Virus record (IMG/VR): IMGVR_UViG_3300032323_002850
Location: 1-34,588 of that record
Strand: one strand, 5' to 3'
Length of the DNA stretch: 34,588 bases
Origin: a virus
The translations under genes were made by a program, and so were the position numbers. This document shows positions 1 through 6,154 of the stretch, piece after piece. How positions within the stretch are numbered: the first letter of the stretch is position 1; each line of letters begins with the position of its first letter. Below the pieces are notes generated by a model. It had not been told where the DNA came from, ran no database searches, and saw only the letters and a program-made list of their open reading frames with translations.

Positions 1-72
1 ATGTCTGTCTCGGACTTATGGCCACTGAGATGAGTTACACAAGTGCCACCCCCCTTCCAAAATCGAAGCGGG
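1..72. other. left flank, probable host DNA
   Basis: No supportable gene is present; a frame from ATG at 1 closes after ten codons. The segment lies outside the outermost left-end motif and is presumed to be host or target DNA. It could not be identified. Confidence 0.35.
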
Positions 73-88
73 TGGTTATCAGTCGAGG

Positions 89-237
89 TAGATTAGAAAA
101 GCCGAAGCAGGGGGAAGGAGGCCGAAAGATCCCGAAAACAAAGGGATGTGGGATCGCCTGGGGCGAGGATCGGCTGGATCGGCAGAATTAGAAGGTTGAG
201 GCGCGGGCGTAGAGATTCCACGGATAGATTAGAAATA
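89..237 (+). repeat. left-end transposase-site cluster
   Basis: Three related motifs lie on the plus strand: TAGATTAGAAAAG (89-101), CAGAATTAGAAGG (182-194) and TAGATTAGAAATA (225-237). Their TTAGA cores start at 93, 188 and 229. The inner two are 41 bp apart, about four helical turns, and the outer one is more distant. This resembles the L1/L2/L3 arrangement of Mu, where one left site is set apart. The same core recurs inverted near the right edge. Role as transposase sites is inferred. Confidence 0.55.
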
Positions 238-247
238 ATTCGGGGGA

Positions 248-928
248 TCAGAACGGATCGTCGATCTGGCTGGGGTCGGGCTTCGCGGGGTAGGATCGGA
301 CGGATCTGCGGTCGAGATCGGCGCGGCCTTCGCGGAGGGAGATGTGGTTGCGGAGGTGCGAGAGAAGGCCGTGGAGGGTCTGGGGATCGAGACGCTCGGC
401 GAGGGTCTCCATGGTCAGGGTGGGCTTACCGGTGCGCTGACGGGCGGCGTGGAGGAGCCAGCTCGCCTCGATGTGAATGAGACCAGGCCGGACGTCAGCG
501 GCGAGGTGATCGGTAAGGGCTTGGCGGATGTGGGAGACGTAAGCCTCGGCGGTTTCCCAGGTGTCGCCGGGCTTGGTGCCTCGGTAGGTTTTTTCGCCGG
601 TCTTTAGGAGGAGATCGAACGCTTCGTCCTCGCGGCCGGCGAGGGTTAGGAAGTGGGCGCTGACGGTGCGCCAGTGGGAGCGGTTGATTTTCGAGAGTCC
701 AGACAGGCCGACAGCGGCCTGCACCTGGTCCCGGCGGAATTCATCGAAGCTCGTGGTGGCGGGGATGCTTTCCAGCGAGATCTGGTGATGCCAGGCGTCC
801 TTGGCCTGGAGGAGCAGCTTGCTGATTTCCTGGCCGGTCAAGCGTCCCTCGGCACCGGGCGTGCCGAACTTCTGCACGCGCCTTGCAGGGGGCTTGCGGG
901 ATGGCGTTTTTGGAGGGGAGGCTTTCAT
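248..928 (-). CDS. hypothetical protein, last gene of early operon
   Basis: A 226-residue soluble protein not assigned to a family. The first 25 residues are basic and proline-rich (KTPSRKPPARR), suggesting a disordered nucleic-acid-contacting tail. The rest looks helical, with a segment around residues 60-110 (FDEFRRDQVQAAVGLSGL, then HWRTVSAHFLTLAGREDEAF). The start overlaps the stop of the upstream gene by 4 nt (ATGA at 925-928), so the two are probably translationally coupled. It is the final early gene before the left phage end, where Mu-like phages often keep accessory or regulatory genes. Similarity to the Mu GemA/DUF1018 family was considered but the sequence does not support it. The reading frame is secure, the function unknown. 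Confidence 0.75.
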   Translation of the reverse strand: MKASPPKTPSRKPPARRVQKFGTPGAEGRLTGQEISKLLLQAKDAWHHQISLESIPATTSFDEFRRDQVQAAVGLSGLSKINRSHWRTVSAHFLTLAGREDEAFDLLLKTGEKTYRGTKPGDTWETAEAYVSHIRQALTDHLAADVRPGLIHIEASWLLHAARQRTGKPTLTMETLAERLDPQTLHGLLSHLRNHISLREGRADLDRRSVRSYPAKPDPSQIDDPF

Positions 929-2043
929 TTGAGGGTGAAGATTGCGGCGACCTTGCCGACGATTTCGGGGATGAGGCTGCGGAAGTGGTCGAGTCCGGCG
1001 GGGGAAAGATTCAGCTCATCGACATCCTGACCGGCGAGGCTGAGGCGGATGGCTTTCAGGGTGAGTTCGGCCACTCCCCGGTGTGTCCCTCGGGAAAGGA
1101 GTTTCGCGTCGTCGGAGATGAGGAACTCGCGGAGGAGGCGGATGGGTTTACCTGGGGGCGTCTGCCCTTCGAAAGAGAGGAAATCGAAGAGGCTTTCCAC
1201 GCGGTGGGCGCGCTCCGGATCTGCGGTGCGGGCGAAGGCGAAGGCAGCGAGGACGCCGACGTTCTTGAGGCCGGGATCCTTGGGGCGCGCGGCGATTACC
1301 AGGTCAACGGATTCCTGGAAGGCGCGGTAGATTTCCAGGGTCTGGCCGACGCTGAGGCGGCGGGTGCGATGGTTGTAGCAGAGGTTGGCAAGGGCGGCGG
1401 TGATGGATGCGATCGCGGATCCGTTTTTCATGCCGTGCTGGATCTTGAGCTGATCGGCGACGGATCTTGTGCGGCCGCGATCGACGGCATCCATGGTGGT
1501 CATTTCAGAGCCTTCGATTTTCGAGGGCAGGCCGAATGTGACCATCATCGCGACGGTCAGGCCGCTGCGGACGATGGCCGTGAGGCGGTGCTGGCCGTCG
1601 ATGAGGTGATCGCGGTCATTGAAGGCGATACCCTGGTGCGTCTGGATCCACTGGCCGTTGAGCATGTCGCGGGCGTAGGCGGCGATCACATCATCGGACA
1701 TCGGGCGGTTCACGAAGTTGTTCCGGAGCCACTGAGCGGCCATTTCAGGGGAAACGAGCATCCATTGGGTGACGACGCCCGCGTCCTCGGCGGCAAGCTT
1801 TCCGGATCTGGCGACCGGGAGCGGATTCTGCGGCCCGTGGGGGATGGAGAGCAGCCCTTTCGCCTTCGCCTGGGCGGTGATCTCCCGGATCTGGTCCGGG
1901 GTCAACGGGCCGGCGGGGACGGCTGATTTTCCGGCCACCTTGATGGTGCCGTTTTTCTGGCCGGCGCGGATGGCGGCGCGGATGATTTCGGGGTTGAAGG
2001 CGTCCTGTTCAACGCGGATTTCTGAGATGGTCAATGAGGGCAT
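925..2043 (-). CDS. ParB/DGQHR-like protein
   Basis: A protein of 372 residues. The diagnostic segment is residues 115-170: MSDDVIAAYARDMLNGQW, then GIAFNDRDHLIDGQHRLTAI, containing DGQHRL at 149-154. This is the signature of phage and plasmid proteins with a ParB N-terminal-like/DGQHR fold, a family linked to nucleotide binding and DNA transactions; the precise activity is not known. The frame is open further upstream to 2319, but that part is a shadow of the preceding gene. ATG at 2043 (MPSLTISE) is preferred and overlaps the upstream HNH gene by 35 nt. The C-terminal half is helical and without recognised motifs. A role in phage DNA metabolism or regulation is inferred only from its position in the early operon. 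Confidence 0.7.
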   Translation of the reverse strand: MPSLTISEIRVEQDAFNPEIIRAAIRAGQKNGTIKVAGKSAVPAGPLTPDQIREITAQAKAKGLLSIPHGPQNPLPVARSGKLAAEDAGVVTQWMLVSPEMAAQWLRNNFVNRPMSDDVIAAYARDMLNGQWIQTHQGIAFNDRDHLIDGQHRLTAIVRSGLTVAMMVTFGLPSKIEGSEMTTMDAVDRGRTRSVADQLKIQHGMKNGSAIASITAALANLCYNHRTRRLSVGQTLEIYRAFQESVDLVIAARPKDPGLKNVGVLAAFAFARTADPERAHRVESLFDFLSFEGQTPPGKPIRLLREFLISDDAKLLSRGTHRGVAELTLKAIRLSLAGQDVDELNLSPAGLDHFRSLIPEIVGKVAAIFTLK

Positions 2044-3157
2044 TCTTTTCGGATGGTTGGAGTTTGGAGCGGGCGAGGATGAGATTCGTTTGGGCGATGG
2101 ATTCCCGGTGCATCGCGGCGGCCTGGTTGCTGCGGCAGATGTCGTTCCGGGAAAGAAGTGCGAGGTTTGACGGATCCAGATTATTGAAATTCCCGTCCTT
2201 GATGGAGACAACGAAACCCTCCGGAACCGGCCCGTTGGAGAGGCTCCAGATGTGCCGGTGCAGGGAGAGCTTGCCGTTCTCCGTCGTCCAGCCTCCGGCG
2301 CGGAAGTATCCCCGGCCATGCCAATTCCAGAACCAAAGCTGACCCTGGAAAATCACGCCCTGCGAGCGGATGTTGATCTTGCTTTCCCAGTACAGCGAAG
2401 AGCGCCCTTCGTTGATCTTCCGGACGATCTCCCAGGCTTCCTCCGAAGCGTAATCAAAGGGGATCAGGCCGGGGGAGAAGGGGCCGGTGGGCCGGGCCGT
2501 GTGGTCATCGAGCCGGGCGCGGAGGCGGGCGATGAATTGCCCGCGCTTCTCCAGGTTCCAGTGCCGCCAATCGAGCTTGAGTTCCTCGGGGACGGCGATC
2601 TTCACGGCGGATTCCACCAGGGCGGTGATAGCCTCCTCGCTCATCGGGGTGAAAGGCTGGAAGGTGCCGTCCGGGCGGAGGCGTTGACAGTGTCGGCTGT
2701 TGTGGATGTAAGTCAGTCCGCGCTTTAAAAAAAGTGCCTTGATCGAGGATCCATGGCGCGAGTATTTGCGGCCGAGTTCGCCAAGCGAGGCACCGGCCAG
2801 GTGCTCCGCGTGCATCTGCGCGACAAGGGCGTTGAGGCGGGTCTGCGGTTCCTTGTGATTCCGGCTCAGCGGGGAGAGGCCGATGGATTTCCATGCGGCG
2901 ATGAGATCCGCAGACCGCTTGCGGCGCTTCGAGGCGAGGGCGGACACGAACGCCCCTTGCAGGTGTTCCGCATGGAGGCTGCGGAGTTCCGCCTCGGTCC
3001 AGGTGGAGTATCCCATCTTCGTGAACACGAGCCGCAACCTGCTGCCTGTCATGCCCAGCGCCGCGCCCAGCTCATCGAGCGAGCGGTTGCGCTGCGCGTG
3101 CAGCTCCCAAAGGGCATCCAGGAAGATGCGGGGGAATTTTGACTGGTTGCGGATCAT
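2009..3157 (-). CDS. HNH-type endonuclease-like protein
   Basis: A 382-residue protein. The C-terminal third carries an HNH_3-like core: LHRHIWSLSNGPVPEG (H300, H302), then IKDGNFNNLDPSNLALLSRND (N325/N326, N331). This is the arrangement of phage and intron-type HNH nucleases that bind a single metal ion and nick or cut DNA. The N-terminal 150 residues hold two similar helix-turn-helix-like stretches (RSLDELGAALGMTGSRLRLV near 25-45 and ASLGELGRKYSRHGSSIKAL near 123-142), probably for DNA recognition. The gene is unusual in sitting inside the early operon rather than next to the terminase, so it may be a free-standing homing-type nuclease or an accessory factor. ATG start; a period-7 repeat lies just upstream. 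Confidence 0.72.
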   Translation of the reverse strand: MIRNQSKFPRIFLDALWELHAQRNRSLDELGAALGMTGSRLRLVFTKMGYSTWTEAELRSLHAEHLQGAFVSALASKRRKRSADLIAAWKSIGLSPLSRNHKEPQTRLNALVAQMHAEHLAGASLGELGRKYSRHGSSIKALFLKRGLTYIHNSRHCQRLRPDGTFQPFTPMSEEAITALVESAVKIAVPEELKLDWRHWNLEKRGQFIARLRARLDDHTARPTGPFSPGLIPFDYASEEAWEIVRKINEGRSSLYWESKINIRSQGVIFQGQLWFWNWHGRGYFRAGGWTTENGKLSLHRHIWSLSNGPVPEGFVVSIKDGNFNNLDPSNLALLSRNDICRSNQAAAMHRESIAQTNLILARSKLQPSEKNALIDHLRNPR

Positions 3158-3164
3158 GGGGAAA

Positions 3165-3192
3165 GTGATCGGTGGTCAGTGATCGGTGACTG
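3165..3192. repeat. period-7 linker (GTGATCR family)
   Basis: Four consecutive heptamers, GTGATCG GTGGTCA GTGATCG GTGACTG, span the stop codon of the gene at 3176 and the short gap before the HNH gene. The last codons of the upstream gene are read from the repeat and give the ending VTDH. Confidence 0.75.
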
Positions 3193-3664
3193 GCTTTTCA
3201 TCCTTCCAGCCGACGACGATGCGGCTCTTGGCGATGCCTTTCTTGTCGCGGGAGGTGACGGCGCGGATGAAGAGGGCGAACTTTTCCGGCTCCAACAACT
3301 GGCGAGCCAGGACGCGGAGATCTTCGCCGTCTTCCGGGACGCGGACGTATTTGTTGGACTGCCTGAAAAAGCGGGGGAAGTGATCGCCGGTGATTTCGGC
3401 GGCTTCCTTGTGCATGGTGCTGTCCGGCTCGAAAGAGGCGGCGATGAGATCCGACTCGAAGCGGATCGGGATGATGCGGCTGGCGCTGCGGGCGAGGAAT
3501 TGCTTGCCTTCGCGGCGCGGATCCTGGAGGGGGATTTGCTCGCCTTCCTGTCCCGCTTTCTGGAGGCGGGCTTCGATGGCTTTCAGCTCCTCGGTGAGCT
3601 TGGCGATTTCAGCGCGGATCTGGATGCCGCGCTCGATGTCTTTTTCAATTTCGGATGGGGTCAT
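3176..3664 (-). CDS. hypothetical protein with N-terminal coiled coil
   Basis: A 162-residue protein. Residues 1-40 form a strong heptad-type helix (IEKDIERGIQIRAEIAKLTE). A mixed region follows with PIRFESDLIAASFEP and a conserved-looking patch HFPRFFRQSNKYVRV. Size, coiled-coil start and early position recall the Mu Gam host-nuclease inhibitor, but no Gam signature is visible, so this is only a hypothesis. The C-terminus (PVTDH) is translated from an intergenic period-7 repeat, which suggests the stop was captured from the linker. It is spaced 11 bp from the upstream 91-residue gene. Confidence 0.7.
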   Translation of the reverse strand: MTPSEIEKDIERGIQIRAEIAKLTEELKAIEARLQKAGQEGEQIPLQDPRREGKQFLARSASRIIPIRFESDLIAASFEPDSTMHKEAAEITGDHFPRFFRQSNKYVRVPEDGEDLRVLARQLLEPEKFALFIRAVTSRDKKGIAKSRIVVGWKDEKPVTDH

Positions 3665-3675
3665 GGTGGTGGTGA

Positions 3676-3951
3676 TCAGGAATGGATGCGGCCATTGAGG
3701 ATGCCGAGGCGGCGGTCGATGTCCGCGATGGCGCGGGCTTCGGTTTTGAAGAGGCGCTCGACGCGCTTGAGGTGCCGCTTGTGGGCTGCGCGAGCTTCTT
3801 TGGCGGCGTGGTCGGAGGCGGCGAGGGATCGGCGGAATTCCGCCTTGCAGTCGCGGGCGACTTTTGCGCGGGCGCGGGTGAGATCGCGGGCTTCGATTTT
3901 CCAGAGCTTCTTTTGCTCGGCTTCGGGTGATGTCTGTTTTTTTGCGGGCAT
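3676..3951 (-). CDS. small basic helical protein
   Basis: A 91-residue protein that is almost entirely helical and highly charged, rich in Lys, Arg and Ala (for example KEARAAHKRHLKRVERLFKT). No family is recognised. A nucleic-acid-binding or scaffolding role is possible. The start follows an A/C-rich leader made of repeated GAACCAAC-like units rather than a Shine-Dalgarno site. It belongs to the early operon between a winged-helix gene and the coiled-coil gene at 3176. Confidence 0.65.
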   Translation of the reverse strand: MPAKKQTSPEAEQKKLWKIEARDLTRARAKVARDCKAEFRRSLAASDHAAKEARAAHKRHLKRVERLFKTEARAIADIDRRLGILNGRIHS

Positions 3952-3976
3952 TGGTTCGGTTGGTTCGTTGGTTCAG
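3951..3976. repeat. TTGGTTC repeat leader
   Basis: Three near-identical units (TTGGTTCGG, TTGGTTCG, TTGGTTCAG) fill the gap between two early genes. On the coding strand they read as an ACCAA-rich leader directly before the ATG at 3951, without a Shine-Dalgarno motif. Confidence 0.6.
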
Positions 3977-4185
3977 AGAACGGGTTTTTCGGTGAGGCGA
4001 TAGACGGTGAGGGCGTCCTTTCCGGCGATCTGGATGGGGATGGTGGTGACGTAGCCGTCGCCCTGGAGCTGGCGGAGGTTGGCGGCGGTCATCGGCTCGC
4101 TGAGGCCGATGCGTCCGGCGATGGAGTCGGCGGTGGATTGGCTGACGGCGAGATCGCGGAGGATGGCGTGGTGGATAGGGGACAT
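3973..4185 (-). CDS. winged-helix DNA-binding protein
   Basis: A 70-residue protein with a compact winged-helix pattern: helix 1 (HHAILRDLAVSQ), a helix-turn-helix (TADSIAGRIGLSEPMTAANLRQL) and a wing strand pair (GDGYVTTIPI, then ALTVYRLTEKP). Such one-domain proteins act as phage transcriptional regulators. The gene is flanked by period-7 linkers and sits between the ATPase cluster and the basic helical protein. Target and direction of regulation cannot be read from the sequence. Confidence 0.65.
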   Translation of the reverse strand: MSPIHHAILRDLAVSQSTADSIAGRIGLSEPMTAANLRQLQGDGYVTTIPIQIAGKDALTVYRLTEKPVL

Positions 4186-4193
4186 GGGAAGAA

Positions 4194-4228
4194 AGTGGGA
4201 AGTGCCGAGTGATCAGTGATCGGTGGAA
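4194..4228. repeat. period-7 linker (AGTGATC family)
   Basis: Five consecutive units: AGTGGGA AGTGCCG AGTGATC AGTGATC GGTGGAA. The linker lies between two early genes and runs into the last codons of the gene at 4213, giving its ending SSSTDH. Confidence 0.75.
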
Positions 4229-4419
4229 GAGCTTGTTTTGAGGCGGCGGAGATTGGTTTGGATCTGGTCAGCGTCGTGGAGTCTCTGATCTTTAATGCAG
4301 CCACATACGGCCTGATTGACGAAGACGCCTGCGAAGTAGTAGGAGGCCGCTTCGAAATCCACCGTTCCACGGTAATGGAGGCAGGCGGATCTGATCTTTA
4401 TGATTAGGCGGAATTTCAT
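4213..4419 (-). CDS. small hypothetical protein
   Basis: A 68-residue protein (MKFRLIIKIRSACLHYRG start) with a central hydrophobic/aromatic stretch (AASYYFAGVFVNQAVCGC) and three cysteines. Its start overlaps the stop of the upstream gene by 4 nt, supporting translation from the early mRNA. Base composition is less GC-rich than its neighbours, suggesting a separate origin. A competing open frame exists on the plus strand at 4216-4407 with similar plausibility, so the call is moderate. The C-terminus derives from the adjoining period-7 repeat. Confidence 0.5.
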   Translation of the reverse strand: MKFRLIIKIRSACLHYRGTVDFEAASYYFAGVFVNQAVCGCIKDQRLHDADQIQTNLRRLKTSSSTDH

Positions 4420-4757
4420 CGGATGATTGCGTGGGCGGTTTGGCGGAGCTTGAAGGCGCGGCGGAGCATGTGCCTTGCCTGGGACTGGAGGGTGTCGGCG
4501 ACGTGGGCGATTTTCTCGGGCGGGCAGTGTGTGATGTGGCAGTAGCCTGGGGAGCCTGGGCCGGAGACGATTTCGGTGGCCGAGGTCTCCGCCGCTTTCC
4601 GGATCTGGCGGTCGGTCAGATCTAGGGCGGCGGAGAGTTGGCGGGCGGTGTGGAAGCCGGGGTTTTCGCGGAGGAAGTCGAGCACGCGCTCGGTCTCTGC
4701 GTCCTGCTGGAGCGGAGCTGCGGCGGAGGTAAAGCAGAGATCGAGTTGCGTGTTCAT
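4416..4757 (-). CDS. winged-helix protein
   Basis: A 113-residue protein. Residues 22-65 form a helix-turn-helix: ETERVLDFLRENPG, then TARQLSAALDLTDRQIRKAA, followed by a wing-like segment (EIVSGPGSPGYCHITHC). The C-terminal 40 residues are a basic amphipathic helix. It begins 2 nt after the stop of the MuB-like ATPase gene, so it is in the same translational unit. A DNA-binding regulatory or transposition-accessory role is likely; specificity is unknown. Confidence 0.65.
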   Translation of the reverse strand: MNTQLDLCFTSAAAPLQQDAETERVLDFLRENPGFHTARQLSAALDLTDRQIRKAAETSATEIVSGPGSPGYCHITHCPPEKIAHVADTLQSQARHMLRRAFKLRQTAHAIIR

Positions 4758-4759
4758 GA

Positions 4760-5827
4760 TTACTTGCTCAGGGATTGGATGTCCTTGAAGGCGGCGGTAA
4801 AGTGATCCCAGGTGTAGTCTTCCTCGCGCTTGTTGGCGTAGGCCTTGCCGTCGCGGAGGTGGAGGGTGAGCTTGCGCAGGCCGTTGGAACGGATGATGTC
4901 CTGGATGATCTCATCGGCCTCGCGGTGGATGCCGGTCGGGAGATCGAGCTGGTAGTTTTTCAGGAAGGCTGCGATGTCACCCTTCGTGGGTTTGGATCCG
5001 AGCGGGATCTGGACGGTGCCGCGGTCCACGAGCTGGGCGAGAACGGAGGCATGGACACCTTCGAAGAACTCCTTGCGGAGCAGCTCGGTGCCGGTGAGGG
5101 CGAGGCCGCAATCGGCGGTTTCCTGGATTTCGCGGAGCCACTCGCAGATGCGGACGATCGCTCCGGGTGCGCAGGTGCGGAAGACCTGGTGCAGCTCGTC
5201 GATGATGAGGAGGCGGTTGCCCTTCGATAGCATGGCGAGGATTCTTTCGCGCAGGTAATCGGAGCCGTGTCCGCCGGTGGCGATGCGCATGGAAGCGGCG
5301 ACGTGGCGCATGAACTGCACGGCGGTGCAGCCGTAGCCTGGGCAGCGGACAGCGTAGGTGAGGCCGTGGTTGTGGGTGCGCTGGTATTCGCGGATCACGG
5401 TGGATTTCCCGATGCCCATCGCGCCCCACATGATGGTGACGTTGCGCAGCGCGCGGGTCTTGTCGAAGACGGCATACATCTTGCGGGAAAGCGATGTGGT
5501 GATGAAATCCGGATTATCGACGGCATCCACGAGGTGCTCGCGGGCATGGCTCAGCTTGGCGATCTGCGATTCGACGCTGCCCTCGTAGATGCCACGGAAA
5601 AGCCGGGTGAGGGTGGTGGAGCTGACGCCGGTGATGCGGTGGAGTTCGGCAAGACCGAGGCTCTTGTCGCGTGCATGCTCGAACCAGAAGGCGAGGACAT
5701 CGCGCTGGGCGGGGGTGTATTTGTCGGCGATCACGTCGTAGAATCCCTCAATGGTGGGGCCTAGAGATTTCCCGGATCTGAGCATCTGGGCGGAGGGGGC
5801 GGGGTGTTGGATGGCGGTGGTGGACAT
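4760..5827 (-). CDS. MuB-like AAA+ ATPase, transposition target protein
   Basis: A 355-residue AAA-family ATPase. The Walker A loop is GAMGIGKST (135-143) and the Walker B strand is LLIIDE (206-211), followed by a sensor-type LTGTELL. Residues 40-85 contain a helix-turn-helix (GLAELHRITGVSSTTLTRLF), like the N-terminal HTH of Mu B. In Mu, B forms ATP-dependent filaments on target DNA and delivers it to the transposase; the same role is inferred from the motifs and proximity to the transposase gene. Order on the coding strand is transposase, an 82-residue gene, then this ATPase, as in Mu A then B. The leader upstream is a seven-unit period-7 repeat. Confidence 0.85.
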   Translation of the reverse strand: MSTTAIQHPAPSAQMLRSGKSLGPTIEGFYDVIADKYTPAQRDVLAFWFEHARDKSLGLAELHRITGVSSTTLTRLFRGIYEGSVESQIAKLSHAREHLVDAVDNPDFITTSLSRKMYAVFDKTRALRNVTIMWGAMGIGKSTVIREYQRTHNHGLTYAVRCPGYGCTAVQFMRHVAASMRIATGGHGSDYLRERILAMLSKGNRLLIIDELHQVFRTCAPGAIVRICEWLREIQETADCGLALTGTELLRKEFFEGVHASVLAQLVDRGTVQIPLGSKPTKGDIAAFLKNYQLDLPTGIHREADEIIQDIIRSNGLRKLTLHLRDGKAYANKREEDYTWDHFTAAFKDIQSLSK

Positions 5828-5845
5828 GGTGATGTTTGGATGGAG

Positions 5846-5894
5846 AGTGGGGAGTGGAAAGTGATCGGTGATCGGTGATCAGTGATCAGTGGAA
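5846..5894. repeat. seven-unit period-7 linker
   Basis: Seven contiguous heptamers (AGTGGGG, AGTGGAA, AGTGATC, GGTGATC, GGTGATC, AGTGATC, AGTGGAA) fill the junction between the 82-residue gene and the ATPase gene. This is the longest copy in the window. The stop of the upstream gene (SSSSTDH end) lies inside it. Confidence 0.8.
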
Positions 5895-6127
5895 GAGGAG
5901 GAGGCTTGGAGCTGCTCCTGTTGCGATTTGAACTCCGGGCTGAAGACTTCGCGTTCGATCATCGCGTGGCTAAGCATGCGGACTTCTTCGATGGCCAACT
6001 TCTTGACGGTGTCTGAGATTTCCAGCTTCGGATGGTCGGGAAGTTTGAAGAGGATTTCAGCGGATGATTTTCCTTCCCCTTCGGAATCGAACTCCATGGC
6101 AAAGGTGACGTTGATTTTTACTTTCAT
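5879..6127 (-). CDS. small hypothetical protein between transposase and ATPase
   Basis: An 82-residue protein starting MKVKINVTFAMEF, a beta-strand-rich opening. A region with DHPKLEISDTVKKLAIEEVR and a terminal amphipathic helix follows. No family is recognised. It lies exactly between the transposase and the MuB-like ATPase, so an accessory role in transposition is possible but not shown. The last residues are read from the period-7 repeat. Confidence 0.6.
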   Translation of the reverse strand: MKVKINVTFAMEFDSEGEGKSSAEILFKLPDHPKLEISDTVKKLAIEEVRMLSHAMIEREVFSPEFKSQQEQLQASSSSTDH

Positions 6128-6154
6128 AGCGGTGGTGGTTTGTTGGAAATGGGT

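Noticed and set aside
1-72. Left flank as the end of an insertion sequence
   Set aside because: It faintly recalls IS-end-like sequence but no transposase or terminal repeat can be shown.
883-1926. Long plus-strand open frame opposite the DGQHR gene
   Set aside because: It is the antisense shadow of a minus-strand gene with clear motif and operon overlaps.
3176-3664. Mu Gam homologue
   Set aside because: Only size, coiled-coil start and location agree; no Gam sequence pattern is visible.
5846-5894. CRISPR-like array
   Set aside because: Units are 7 nt with no spacers, so this is a short tandem repeat, not a CRISPR.
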